Source: Thinopyrum elongatum (lineage: Eukaryota; Streptophyta; Magnoliopsida; Poales; Poaceae). From it: a stretch of 64,000 nt of DNA. The notes below the pieces were generated by a model. It was not told the DNA's origin. It saw only the letters and a program-made list of their open reading frames with translations, and searched no databases. Of this stretch, positions 1-10,675 are shown one piece after another; position 1 is the stretch's first letter; every line of letters begins with the position of its first letter. Both the position numbers and the translations under genes were made by a program. Location of the stretch: NCBI GenBank assembly GCA_011799875.1, contig CM022302.1, positions 182,024,942 through 182,088,941 on the forward strand. Reading direction: 5' to 3'.

Positions 1-67
1 GGAGAGGAGCCCCGTCTGGAACATGTCTCCGGCCGGGACCTCGAGCTGCCCCACGGTGGGCGCCAAC
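1..67 (-). mobile_element. Gypsy internal edge with primer-binding site
   Basis: This is the first stretch of the internal region of a Gypsy-type retrotransposon lying on the minus strand; the rest is left of the window. Read on the minus strand, the LTR ends in CACGACA and is followed after two bases by TGGCGCCCACCGTGGGG, which has the form of a tRNA primer-binding site used by grass Gypsy elements. No coding sequence is visible in so short a piece. Confidence 0.7.
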
Positions 68-1578
68 TGTCGTGGTGGGCGCACGGCAGATGCCAAAGGA
101 TGGCTAAAGAGAGGAGGAGGCTCGAGGGCACAGGTGGGCTCCAGAGGCGAGGTCGGCATGAGCGAGCGAGGGACGCAAGACATACCCAGGTTCGGGGCTC
201 TCCGAAGAGATAATACCCCTAGTCCTGCCGAGCGTGGTTTATATGTATCGGTACAGAGTTGCTCCTTGAGCTATTTGGAGGAAGGAGGAAGACCAGCCAA
301 GGCTTAGGCTGCTCCCTTCCCTGGTGTGCGCGTGTGTCGACGTGAGTTGCTTGCCCGTGTACATGAGGCCTCCTGGGGGTTTTTATAGGTCAACCCCCAG
401 GGTTACAATGGTAAAGTTACAAGGCCGTGGGGCCAGGTTGTCATCGTCCGGGAAGCCGGTGCTGGGACCCACTGGGTGTCAGGGCTCGCCGGGTTTTCCG
501 GGCGCGGGCCCCGCGTGCCAGGAGGCACTGTTTGCCGTCTTGTCGATCGTCACGGAGTGGCCGGGTCGAGTCCGCTACAGTGGCGCACCGCCAGGTCGCC
601 GTCGGCTGGCGTCAGCGGTGACGATGGGCGGGCTGTAGCCACGCCGGCCTCGGTCAGCAGGGTAGGTGGGGCACTGTTGCCGCGCCTCTGCCGGTCAGAG
701 GGGTTGGTGGGGTACTATCTCCTTGCCCATCCCTTTCACTGGAGACTCGTCCCATCGCCTGCCTCGGATGGGATGGGAGCTGACCCGTGGCCGGGTTGAG
801 TAACACGCCACAGGGGAGCTAGCTTGCTGGAGAAGTCTTGGTGCGCCGGGTTCGGCAGGCTTGCGCCAGCCGGCAGGGCCGGGTTGCCGTCTTGGTTGGG
901 TCGAAGAGTTTGGCCGGGTTGAGGGATTTGGCCGGGTCGAGGAACCCGGCCAAGTGCGAGCCGGATTGAGCGGCGATGCTGGCCCCGATGCTTTTTAAAA
1001 TGGATCTGGGTTCCGTTGCCTGCCCGGGGTTCATCCCCTCGACAGTCCTCTTCCCCCAAAATGAAGGCGGGAAGGAATCCCACAACGGCCAAGTTTGAAG
1101 GAAGACAAGTAGTACATCTTATCCTGACGAAAGGTGGTCTTCTCCTGCAAAGCTTCTGGTCGTGACGTCGTGGTGGGCTCGGCGATGACCTCCATCCTGC
1201 CGTCCTGGTCTTGTAGCACGGGAATGGAAACCTTTGGCTGATTCCTTGGGACTCTGCGTCTGCGCTTGCTTCCTTAGCACCGAAGAGGAAACCTGCTGTA
1301 CTGCGCCTGCTGGCGCCCGCCTGGCCTTGGTCGTCATGGCTTACGTCATCTGAACCTCATGAAGTGGGGCTTGCATGCAAATCTCCGCTCCTCAGGAGCC
1401 GGCCTGGGGAAGCCGCTCCCTCCGGAGGTCTTGGCGTCATCCGCCTCACGAGGCTTGGCCCCTCGCGAGGGTCTTGTGTTGTTGATGCTAGAGAAGGGCC
1501 GTACCAGGCCGCTGATGAAGCCATGCTATGGGCCATAGGCAGGCAAGTCTGGGTACCCCGGTTCCCAGAGCGCCGACA
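68..1578 (-). mobile_element. Gypsy 5' LTR, 1.5 kb
   Basis: The segment begins TGTCG and ends CGACA, the inverted termini of a Gypsy LTR. The minus-strand start (TGTCGGCGCTCTGGGAACC) resembles a common Triticeae Gypsy LTR start. A primer-binding site lies directly left of it, so this is the 5' LTR of an element running off the left edge. The bases just outside (AGAAC, 1579-1583) should be its 5-bp target duplication, but the partner is outside the window. Several GC-rich open frames occur in it on both strands; none resembles a known protein and they are not annotated as genes. Confidence 0.75.
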
Positions 1579-2300
1579 AGAACCACCTACTCATGCGTTG
1601 AGATCAAGACATTCCAATCCTACCATAAGAATCTTGATTTCTAGCCTTCCCCAAGTTGCTTTCCACTCAAATCATCTTTCCACCATAGCCAAATCTGAGA
1701 GAGATAGTTGAGTGTTGGGGAGACTATCATTTGAAGCACAAGAGCAAGGAGTTCATCATCAACACACTGTCTATTACCTTTTGGAGAGTGGTGTCTCCTA
1801 GATTGGTTAGGTGTCGCTTGGGAGCCTCCGTTAAGATGTGGAGTTGAACCAAGAAGTTTGTAAGGGCAAGGAGATAGCCTACTTCGTGAAGATCTACCCG
1901 AGTGAGGCAAGTCCTTCGTGGGCGATGGCCATGGTGGGATAGACAAGGTTGCTTCTTCGTGGACCCTTCGTGGGTCGAGCCCTCCGTGGACTGGCGCAGC
2001 CGTTACCCTTCGTGGGTTGAAGTCTCCATCAACGTGAACGTACGATAGCACCACCTATCAAAACCATGCCAAAAATCTCTGTGTCTACATTGCGTTTGCC
2101 TTCTCCAAACCCTTCCCTTTACCTTCATATGCAATGTTTTACTTTCTGCTGCTATACTCTTAGAATTGCATGTGTAGGTTGATTGCTTGACTTGTGCTAA
2201 TTGCTAAAATCTGCCCACAACTAAAATTGGGAAAAGGATAGATTTTTATTTGGTCAAGTAGTCTAATCACCCCCCATCTAGACATACTTTCAATCCTACA
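1579..2300 (+). mobile_element. Copia (SIRE-type) LTR 3' fragment
   Basis: A partial LTR in plus orientation. It contains the recurring 'ccttcgtggg' phrases (about 1910-2020) and the end sequence near 2262-2300 (CACCCCCCATCTAGACATAC) that I associate with abundant Triticeae SIRE/Maximus-like Copia LTRs. Its 5' half is cut off by the Gypsy LTR at 68-1578, which evidently inserted into it. The right end abuts another LTR fragment. No coding region. Confidence 0.6.
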
Positions 2301-2870
2301 TTACATCAAATAGATCTCCAAGAACATCGAGGAGAACATTCTATCGAAGATCAAAAAGAGAGAAGATGTCATCTAGCTACTACCTACGGACCCGTAGGTC
2401 TGTGGTAAACTACTAACGCATCATCGAAGGGGCAAGGGTAATGATGAAGAACCCCTCCATGATCGTTGACCCCTCCGGCAGAGTGCCGGAAGAGGCCTCT
2501 AGATTGGATCTCGTGGTTCTGGAACTTGCGGCGGCGGAAACTGTTTTCTCTCGACTCCCCTAGGGTTTTTGGGATTTTAGAGTATTTATAGAGCTGATAG
2601 GTGGTGGAGGGGGTGTCTATGGGCCTCCTGGGTGTCTCCTGGGCAGAAAAAATTCTCCAAAACGTTTCGTGGCATTTGGACTTTGTTTGGCATTAATATT
2701 CTACGAAGTAAACAACAAGCAAAAAACAGCAACTGGCACTGGGCACTATGTCAATAGGTTAGTCCCAAAAAATGATATAAAGTTGCTAGTAACTGAATAT
2801 AAAACATCCGAGATTGATAATATAACAGCGTGGAACAATAAAAAATTATAGATACGTTGGAGACGTATCA
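2301..2870 (-). mobile_element. LTR fragment starting TGATACGTCTCC
   Basis: On the minus strand this begins TGATACGTCTCCAACGTATC, an imperfect inverted repeat that starts a very common Triticeae LTR. It continues through a TATA-like CTATAAATA near 2587 into a GC-rich leader. The far end is truncated where the SIRE-type LTR begins. The family is not assigned with confidence. Its insertion point at 2870 truncates the Copia element to the right. Confidence 0.55.
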
Positions 2871-3055
2871 GGGCCCATGACCAAAACTCATTTTTGAAGC
2901 ACAAGTACCATCAACAATGGCTAATGTGAAAGACTTGATCAATTTATGCATAATGGGGGGGAGGGAGAGTTCATTGAGAGAATAACACTCCCCCTATGTC
3001 CATGCCTACATCTAGAACAGGATACTATGATGAATGCGGTGGGGTGTGCCTAGAC

Positions 3056-4636
3056 TCAAGCGACATTGCTCGAATCAATGATATTTAGCTCATTCCATAA
3101 CTCGCAAAATCTTGCTTCATCCAAGGGCTTCGTGAAAATGTCCGCTAATTGCTCTTGAGTGTTGACATAGATAATCTCAATCTCCCCATGCTTGATATGA
3201 TCCCGGATGAAATGATGACAAATCTCAATGTGCTTCATCTTGCTATGTAGCACCGGGTTGCGGGAAATCTTGATTGCACTTTCATTGTCACATAGAAGAG
3301 GCACTTTGTCACAAGTGGCACCATAATCCTTTAAAGTTTGCCTCATCCATAGCAATTGTGCACAACAAATTGCGGCGGCTACATACTCGGCCTCGGTGGC
3401 AGAGAGAGACACACAATTTTGCTTCTTCGAAGACCAACTCACCAAAGAGCGACCAAGGAATTGGCACCCTCCGGAAGTTGACTTCCTGTCCACAACATCT
3501 CCCTCCCAATCCGAGTCCGAATAACCCATGAGATCAAAGCTTGCTCCTTTGGGGTACCATAGGCCAAAGTTTGGGGTATGAGCCAAATATCAAAAGATTC
3601 GCTTGACCGCCACATAGTGACTTTCCTTAGGTGCGGCTTGGAACCTTGCACACATTCCCACACTCAACATAATATCCGGTCTAGATGCACAAAGGTAAAG
3701 CAAGGATCCAATCATGGAGCGATATACCTTTTGATCCACCGCTTTACCATTGGGATCAATGTCAAGCTTACATTTGGTAGGCATAGGACACTTGACCGGC
3801 TTAACATCATAAAGCTTGAATCTCTTGAGCATGTCTTGGGTATATTTGGCTTGGTTGATGAAGGTTCCTTCTCTTCTTTGCTTGACTTCGAACCCAAGAA
3901 AGAACTTCAACTCTCCCATCATAGACATCTCAAACTTCTCGGTCATTAGTGCGGCAAACTCACCATTGAAAGATTTGTTAGGAGAACCAAATATGATATC
4001 ATCAACATATAGTTGGCATATGAACAAATCCCCTTTGACCCTCTTAGTAAAAAGAGTGGGATCGATTTTCCCAATTTCAAACCCATGATCTTGCAACAAC
4101 TCGATAAGGTTCTCATACCACACACGTGGGGCTTGTTTAAGGCCATAGAGTGCCTTGTTGAGTTTGTATACATGATTGGGGATCTTGGGATCCTCGAATT
4201 CCGGGGGTTGTTTGACATATACCAACTCATTCAAAGGACCATTAAGAAATGCACTCTTCACATCCATTTGTTGCAATTTGAAATCATGATGAGATGCATA
4301 TGCAAGCAACATGCAGGTAGATTCAAGACAAGCAACGGGGGCAAAGGTTTCACCATAGTCGATACCCTCGACTTGGGAGTAGCCTTGTGCCACCAATCTT
4401 GCCTTGTTTCGAACAACCACACCGTTCGCATCTTGTTTGTTCTTGAATATCCACTTGGTTCCAATGACATTGTGGTCCTCCATTGGCCTTGGCACTAATT
4501 CCCAAACTTGTTTGCGCTCGAAGTTGTTGAGTTCATCATGCATGGCTTCAAGCCAATCCACATCATCAAGCGCCTCATGTACCTTTTGGGGTTCAACACA
4601 CGAAACAAACGCGTGATGCTCACAAAAATTTGACAA
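3056..4636 (-). pseudogene. Copia reverse transcriptase and RNase H, one internal stop
   Basis: The RT copies element RNA into DNA and RNase H removes the template. RT spans roughly 4560-3800 with the motifs [31 protein letters not shown] and the catalytic YVDDIIFG. RNase H spans 3580-3100 (SDSDWEGD, STSGGCQFLG, SATEAEYVA, DNESAI, KHIEI). The two parts are in the same frame and are separated only by a TGA at 3590-3588. An arginine codon is expected there, so a CGA to TGA change is the simple explanation. The frame ends at 3056 in the usual Copia C-terminus. Confidence 0.9.
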
Positions 4637-5592
4637 ATTGTCTACGAGTAGTTACCCCTTTCTTTAAGCTTCCAAGCACATTCTCTAAGACATGTTGTTG
4701 ATGCTTGAGCTTGGAAGCCACCTTGGTGGCACGGCGCTCCAAAAGTTCCTCACTAGGAATTTGAGGATCAGCATCTTGATCATTTTGAGCATCGTCTTGA
4801 GCTTGCTCTTGATCTTGGGCATCCTCTTGATCTTGAGCTTGCTCGGGGTCATGAACTTGATCTTGGGCATCACTTGGTGAACCACCATCATCAAGAGGTT
4901 GATCTTGCCCTTGAACTTGTTCACTTGATTGAGGGCCTTCACTTTGTTCTTCGTAAGCGGGTGGGTCTAGTGTTGGTGATGGCTCCACTTGAGTAGAGCA
5001 TTGTACTTCTCCTTCGGCCACAAGGGGTTCCTCAATGGGGAGTATTTGACCAATCCACATTCTTCTTATGGCTTGAGGAGGAATTTCATCACCTACATCA
5101 CAAAGACCACTTTGCTCCACCTGGGAGCCATTATTTTCATCAAACTCTATGTTACACGTTTCCTCAATGAGTCCATTGGACTTATTGAGAACACGGTAAG
5201 CATGAGAGTTTGTAGCATAACCAACAAATATGCCCTCTTGAGCTCTAGGTTCAAATTTAGACAAACGAACACCTTTCTTGAGAATGAAACACTTACAACC
5301 GAACACCTGGAAGTACTTGAGGTTGGGCTTGTTACCGGTAAGTATCTCATAGCCTTTGCGGAAGTAGAGCTGATTAGATGCATGACATGCGGTGTTGATG
5401 GCTTCGACCCAAAAGTTGTACGGAGATTTGCATTCCGCCATCATGGTCCTTGTCGCATCCATCAACGTCTGGTTCTTCCTTTCCGCTACACCATTTTGTT
5501 GAGGGTATAGGGTGTGGCATATTGGTGCTTGATCCCCTCGTCGCTAAGAAACTCATCCAAGGTGTAGTTCTTGAACTCGGTGTCGTTGTCAC
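4620..5592 (-). pseudogene. Copia integrase C-terminal part
   Basis: Two overlapping frames (5592-5374 and 5465-4620) hold the rest of the integrase core and its C-terminal region. Recognisable stretches are SPYNFWVEAINTACH, KPNLKYFQVFGCKCF and FEPRAQEGIFVGYA, standard in Copia integrases. The core glutamate region is out of frame. A long acidic Gln/Asp/Glu-rich linker (about 4700-4950) separates it from reverse transcriptase. A further frameshift near 4630 breaks the join to RT. Confidence 0.85.
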
Positions 5593-5593
5593 T

Positions 5594-6380
5594 TCAGATC
5601 ATCAAGATCTTTGCTTCATATTGACGTTGAGCTTCATTTGCAAAGTTGATGACGGTTTGTTGAGTCTCACTCTTCCTCTTGAAGAAGTATACCCATGTGT
5701 ATCTCGAGTAGTCATCCACAATCACCAAGCAATACTTTCTTCCCCCGGGACTATCAAAGGATGGAGGACCAAAGAGATCCATGTGGAGGACCTCCAAGGG
5801 CCTCTTCGAGTAGATGATAGTCGTGGGCCAGTGAGCCGTCTCATGAAGCTTCCCTTCGATACAAGCACTGCAAGCACAGTCTTTGGCAAAACTCACATTT
5901 GTTAGTCCACGAACATGGTCCCCTTTGAGAAGACTTTGCAAAGATCTCATATTGACATGGGCTAGCCGGCGATGCCAAAGCCATCCCACATCAACTTTAG
6001 CCATTAGGCAAGTCACGGTCTTAGTGGGTTGCTCTGAAAAGTTAACCACATAAAGATCGTTCTCGACATGCCCAACAAAGGCTACTTTAAGAGTCTTGCT
6101 CCATAAAAGGGCCACGGTATCAAGATCAAAGAATGTCGCAAAGCGCCAAAGCCCATGAGTGCAAGTTGACGAACGGAGAGTAAATTGTATGCAAGGGACT
6201 CAACAAGCATGACCTTCTCAATAGATAAATCTTGAGAGATGACCACCTTGCCAAGCCCCAATACCTTAGATGTTGAAGCATCACCGAATTGGACATGAGT
6301 GGGCATAGATGAAATAGGTTTACATCCACCGCCAAGTCCTTGCTCCTGGTCATATGTTTTGTTGCTCCACTATCGAGCAA
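5594..6380 (-). pseudogene. Copia protease and integrase N-terminal part
   Basis: The aspartic protease starts with the active-site motif LDSGATKHMT (near 6378). The same protein continues in a second frame from about 6306 (FGDASTSKVLGLG), so a frameshift splits it. A third segment (6115-5594) carries the integrase zinc-binding region, with an H-x3-H pair (HRRLAH) and a C-x2-C pair (CSACIEGK). The first catalytic aspartate (HMDLFGP) and the second (VDDYSRYTWV) of the DDE core follow. The frame stops at 5594, ahead of the third catalytic residue, which lies in the next fragment. Protein-level features are clear; the gene is not functional. Confidence 0.85.
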
Positions 6381-6417
6381 CCATGAGACCCCACCGGAAG
6401 CAAAATCCTACACGAAA

Positions 6418-7017
6418 TCAATGCTTGGTTTTAGGTACCCATTTTTGAATGGGTCCTTTGAGGTTAGTGACAAGGGTCTTAGGAACCCAAATAGACCATT
6501 CAATGTACTCATAAGAAGAACCAACAAATTCGGCATAAACATGCCCATCACTAGCACGACACAAAACATAAGAAGGATTAAAGTCACTAGCGTTGCTAGA
6601 AGGGGTGGTCTTGCCCTTCTTGGCATTACCACCCATTCCCACATTCTTCTTCCTCTCATGAGCACCCTCTCCCGCTTTTACAAAGACTTCTTTGATTGGG
6701 AGAGGTTGCTTGGTCTTGTTCTTCTTCTTCTTCTTCTTCTTCTTCTTCTTCTTCTTCTTCTTCTTCTTCTTCTTCTTCTTCTTTGACTTGGGTATAAACC
6801 CAAGCCCTTCCTTAGCCACAACTTCCTTTTGATTGCTCAAAAGGTCGTTGAGGTTCTTCTCTCCTTGTATGCACTTCACAAGGCCTTTCTCTAGTTGATC
6901 TTTCAACTTGGCATTCTCATCCACAAGGTGCACATGCTCACAACAAGGGTTAGTAGCATTTGCATTATCAATTAGAACAAAAGGAGGACATGTTGCTATC
7001 TCCTTGGTTAGCTTCAC
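6418..7017 (-). pseudogene. Copia Gag C-terminal continuation with poly-lysine run
   Basis: This 199-codon frame continues Gag after the frameshift. It holds a short cysteine/histidine cluster (CCEHVH) and a coiled-coil stretch, then a run of more than 20 lysines. The lysines are encoded by the microsatellite at 6719-6783. The frame continues toward the protease, where it is again interrupted. The expanded lysine run is probably slippage in a dead copy. Confidence 0.75.
6719..6783. repeat. (CTT)n microsatellite
   Basis: About 21 uninterrupted CTT triplets, read as AAG (lysine) on the coding minus strand of the Copia Gag. A likely polymorphic marker. Confidence 0.95.
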
Positions 7018-8978
7018 TTGGAGTTGGTCAAGACCTTGTGAGCCTTGTCGAGTATGTCAAACTCCTCTTTGAGTTTCTCATGGCCAATCCCAAGTGCAAC
7101 TTTCTCAGATTTAAGCACACGAGGAAGAACATTAGCATGATCAAGATCTTTTTGCAATTTAGCAAGAATAGCGTTGAGTGACTCCTCAAGAGTCAAACGA
7201 AGTCCTTGCTCTTCCTCAAGAGCAATGGAAAGATCCGCAATCTTATCAGCATAGTCACGACTATGCCCCTCCAACTTGGAGATCGTATCCTCATGAGACT
7301 CAATGATGTCATTGGCCTCACCAAGTTGTTCCAAGAGAGCAACAAAGTGCTTCTTGGTTTCACCCTTGAGCTTATTCAAGAACTTGTCAAACTCATTCTC
7401 ATCAATTTTCACCACCTCACTATCATCTACACAATCTAACAAAGAGGGAGTAGTAGTGATGGTGGTTTTGATGTTGGGGGTTACCTTGTTGATACCTTTG
7501 GCCATGAGGCACTTGGCAATGAGGTTCTCGTTGGGGGCACCGAAGAGAGACACCTTGGAAGGGGAAGAGGTGGCAATGGCCACGGTTGTCGTTGCCATTC
7601 CTTCACCACTTGTATCTTCATCATCATCATCGGAGGTGTACTCTTCATGTGCCACCAAGCCCTTTGGAGGTGTCTTCTTGGTGAAGTTGTTCTTGTTTAG
7701 GAAGGACTTGGCTTTGTCTTTGCGAATAGGCTTGCCACCATTGTCTTCCCTCTTCTCATAAGGACAATCCACCACAAAGTGACTAATATTGACGCAATTG
7801 TAGCAAGTCCTCACTCGTTGATTGCTCTTTGAACCACTTGAGTTCTGCTTGGAGAAGTTGGGCCTTGATTTCCTCTTGTTGCCCCAAAATTGCCTTGATG
7901 CAAAAGCCATGTGCTCGTGGTAAGCATATTTGGTATCTTCAGGACAACTCTCTTCTTCTTCCTCCTCTTCTTCTTCCGAAATGGCCTTGGCCTTCAAAGC
8001 AAGGTTGGGAGAGGCTTTCTTTAACCGGACACAAGCTAGAGCATTGTCGGCGATCTTGTTCATGATGTTCATGGCTATAAACTCATCCAACACTTCACTT
8101 GAGGACAAGGTGTGGAAATCCGACCTTTGATGAATCACGGAGGATGTGGCTTTGTTGAAGGGCATGATGGCCTTGAGGAACTTGCGCTTGATCCAATTGT
8201 CATCCGTATCCTTGCTCCCATGATCTTGAAGGGCCACCACCAGAGTTGTCAATCTCTGGTAAAGATCACGAGGATCCTCATCTTCAATCATCACGAATTC
8301 ATCGGCCTCATCTAGAACCACCTCAAAGTTGGACCGTTGAATACTTGAGCTCCCCTTGTACAAAGATATGATGTGTTCCCAACAATCCTTTGCACGAGTG
8401 AAGGGACGCAAGTGAGAGAGATCTTCGGGAGGCACTGCGGCTTGGAGGATGACCAAAGCGGAGTGATTGTATTGATTGTCCGCTTCTTCTCTTAGGGTGA
8501 AATTGTTTGGATCATGCGGGTAGAAGCCTTGATCGATGATTCTACAAAGATTTGTCGAGCTGTGATTCAAATGAGACTTGATGTGAAAAACCCAATTAGC
8601 AAAATCACCTTTCACAAGCTTAGGAGGAGGACCAAGGTTGTTAATATGTGGTGTAGGGACCGGTCCTCCATAGACCGGGGGAGGGGGAACCGCGGCATAA
8701 GTTTCCGTCCCATTCTTGTGTTGAGGGGAGGAGGTTTGAGTACCTTTAGCCGCTTCCTTGCCGGAATTAGCCTCCGACTTCGATGTGGTGGGATTAACCA
8801 CAAGCAACGGATCGGGAGAAGTTTTCAACCCCTCAAGTAATTCTTTAAGCATGGACTTGACCTCGGTTGTCATAGATGTCTTAAGTGAAGCCATAGCTTC
8901 ATTTAAGTCATCTAGAGTGATCAAGTTCAACTCCACGACTTGGGGCACTTCATCCCCAATACCACCGTCGTCAACCAT
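7014..8978 (-). CDS. Copia Gag polyprotein (654 aa, 3' frame broken)
   Basis: Gag builds the virus-like particle and binds the element RNA. The frame opens with an acidic segment, then a UBN2-type Gag core at roughly residues 120-330 (GDFANWVFHIKSHL, then FLKAIMPFNKATSS). An acidic run of glutamates follows. Then comes a CCHC zinc knuckle (C-x2-C-x4-H-x4-C, CYNCVNISHFVVDC, about 7766-7807) and a long C-terminal coiled coil rich in Glu, Lys and Leu. The ATG at 8978 sits just inside the primer-binding site, as expected. The frame ends at 7014 within the coiled coil, and the homologous sequence continues in another frame at 7017-6418, so there is a frameshift. The large coiled-coil Gag is typical of SIRE-like elements. 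Confidence 0.85.
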   Translation of the reverse strand: MVDDGGIGDEVPQVVELNLITLDDLNEAMASLKTSMTTEVKSMLKELLEGLKTSPDPLLVVNPTTSKSEANSGKEAAKGTQTSSPQHKNGTETYAAVPPPPVYGGPVPTPHINNLGPPPKLVKGDFANWVFHIKSHLNHSSTNLCRIIDQGFYPHDPNNFTLREEADNQYNHSALVILQAAVPPEDLSHLRPFTRAKDCWEHIISLYKGSSSIQRSNFEVVLDEADEFVMIEDEDPRDLYQRLTTLVVALQDHGSKDTDDNWIKRKFLKAIMPFNKATSSVIHQRSDFHTLSSSEVLDEFIAMNIMNKIADNALACVRLKKASPNLALKAKAISEEEEEEEEESCPEDTKYAYHEHMAFASRQFWGNKRKSRPNFSKQNSSGSKSNQRVRTCYNCVNISHFVVDCPYEKREDNGGKPIRKDKAKSFLNKNNFTKKTPPKGLVAHEEYTSDDDDEDTSGEGMATTTVAIATSSPSKVSLFGAPNENLIAKCLMAKGINKVTPNIKTTITTTPSLLDCVDDSEVVKIDENEFDKFLNKLKGETKKHFVALLEQLGEANDIIESHEDTISKLEGHSRDYADKIADLSIALEEEQGLRLTLEESLNAILAKLQKDLDHANVLPRVLKSEKVALGIGHEKLKEEFDILDKAHKVLTNSK

Positions 8979-9011
8979 ACTCTTCGGGTGGTGAAACCCT
9001 TAATAAAGAGA

Positions 9012-9029
9012 CGAGGCTCTGATACCAAT
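9012..9029 (-). other. Primer-binding site (tRNA-iMet)
   Basis: On the minus strand the bases right after the LTR read TTGGTATCAGAGCC, complementary to the 3' end of plant initiator methionine tRNA, the usual minus-strand primer of Copia elements. Its position fixes the LTR boundary at 9030. Confidence 0.85.
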
Positions 9030-10652
9030 TGAAAAGATTGATATGGTTGACTGGGGGGGTGAAAGGTAACTACCAATTTTTAACTTTTCTTAACAAATTA
9101 GGGTTATCAACAAATAGGTTGTGTAGATATGCAACTAGGTGAGCAACCTATATGATGCTAGCAACACAAGCAAGCAACAAAACAACACAAGAAGCTTGCA
9201 CAAAGTAAAGGTAAGAGATGACCACAAGTGGAGACGATGAAGACGAGGATGTGTTACCGAAGTTCCTTCCCTTTGAGAGGAAGTGCGTCTCCGTTGGAGC
9301 GGTGTGGAGGCACAATGCTCCCCAAGAAGCCACTAGGGCCACCGTATTCTCCTCACGCCCTCACACAATGCGAGATGCCGTTATTCTACTAGTGGTGCCC
9401 TTGAAGGCGGCAACCAGACCTTTACAAACAAGGTTGAGGCTCTCTCCACAACCGAATTGGAGGCTTCCAACAACACCACGAAGCTTCACCACAATGGAAT
9501 GTGGCTTCGAGGTGACCTCAACCGTCTAGGGTGCTCAAACACCCAAGAGTAATAAGATCCGCAAGGGATTAGTGGGGGAATCAAATTTCTCTTGGTGGAA
9601 GTGTAGATCTAGGCCTTCTCAAGCAAACCCAAAAGAATCAACAAGTTTGATTGGCTAGGGAGAGAGATCGGGCGGAAATGAGTTTGTGAGCAACAATGGA
9701 GCTTGGGGGAGGAAGAGGTAGTCAACTAGAAGAAAGAAGACTCCTTTATATAGTGGGAGAGGAGATCCAACCGTTATGCTCCCACAGCCCGTGCATAAGC
9801 GGTAGTACCGCTCGGGTGAGCGGTACTTCCGCTGGCACGGAAGTTCTGGCCACAAGGTTCAAACTGAACGAGTTAGGGGGACGATAATGCCGCTGGAGTG
9901 GTACTACCGTTCCCACCAGTGGTACTACCACGTGGTGTTGAACTGCAGCCGTAACACGCGGTAGTAGGGGAGGGCAGGGCGGTAAGACCGCCAGGGGTGG
10001 TACTACCGTGGAGAACTGCCGCTCTACTACCGCTCATGGACAGACCATACCAGAACAACAAAAATAAGCGGTACTCCCCGCGGCACAAACCAGCGGTAGT
10101 GTCGCCGAAGCGGTACTACCATGGCGTGGCGCGATACTTTCGCCTACCTGTAGAGGGTTCAGTAAACCCGTGGTAGTAGGGTGGTGGTTATGCCCGCAGT
10201 ACCGTTGGAGCGGTACTACCGTGCATAACTGCCACTCTACTATCGCTCATTCACAAAACCATCAATATAAGCAAAAGTGGGAGCCACACTGTACAATGGC
10301 AGTATCGCTGGGTAGAGCGGTACTACCGTCTAGTCTGATCTGACAAGGTCTAAACACAAGGAGGGACGAGCTCAATTGCCGGGAAAGAACAAGGGTGCAA
10401 AGAGATAGTGTACGTGTTGATTCCACCCAAACCTTTCCGAAGCGGGCCCCCTTTTAATAGTACGGTGTTCCTATGACTCAAGTCCACCGAAAAAGAAACG
10501 CAAGAAAAACACCGTCTTCATAGATATCTAGAGGGGTTCAAATCGTCTTGTGCCATAGGATAAATTATCTGAAATGCTCAATGCACACGATTAGTCCGCA
10601 AAAGTATTGTCATCAATCACCAAAACCATTAAGCGAGAAATATGCTCTAACA
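9030..10652 (-). repeat. 5' LTR of the Copia element
   Basis: The LTR runs from TGAAAAG at the left to CTCTAACA at the right, so on the minus strand it starts TGTTAGAGC and ends CTTTTCA, 1,623 bp. It shares its internal layout with the solo LTR at 30058-32805. Shared phrases include 'accacaagtg' followed by 'ccgaagtt' and 'ccaccgtattctcc'. These mark two related families. The stretch 9790-10335 is packed with palindromic GCGGTACTACCGC-like motifs. Confidence 0.8.
9790..10335. repeat. Cluster of GCGGTACTACCGC-like palindromes in Copia LTR
   Basis: At least a dozen degenerate copies of a short palindrome, GCGGTA(C/G)TACCGC or its half, recur at irregular spacing through 550 bp of the LTR, for example near 9800, 9900, 10080, 10115, 10210 and 10315. 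They can pair with themselves and with each other. No coding role is seen. Confidence 0.75.
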
Positions 10653-10675
10653 CAAACCCGTGCGAGATGTTTTTG

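Larger units (their letters stand above)
2871..10652 (-). mobile_element. Truncated SIRE-lineage Copia retrotransposon
   Basis: A 7.8-kb Copia element on the minus strand. From right to left it has the 5' LTR (9030-10652), a primer-binding site matching initiator methionine tRNA, Gag with a zinc knuckle, protease, integrase, reverse transcriptase and RNase H. That order (integrase before RT) defines Copia. The very long coiled-coil Gag and the LTR layout point to the SIRE/Maximus lineage. The 3' untranslated part continues to 2871, where another LTR cuts it off, so the 3' LTR is missing. Several frameshifts and in-frame stops make it a dead copy. Confidence 0.9.

Noticed and set aside
2941..3000. 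Polypurine tract and 3' LTR start of the Copia element near 2986
   Set aside because: A purine run followed by TGTTA exists on the minus strand, but the following bases do not match the 5' LTR start beyond a few positions, so the 3' LTR is considered missing.
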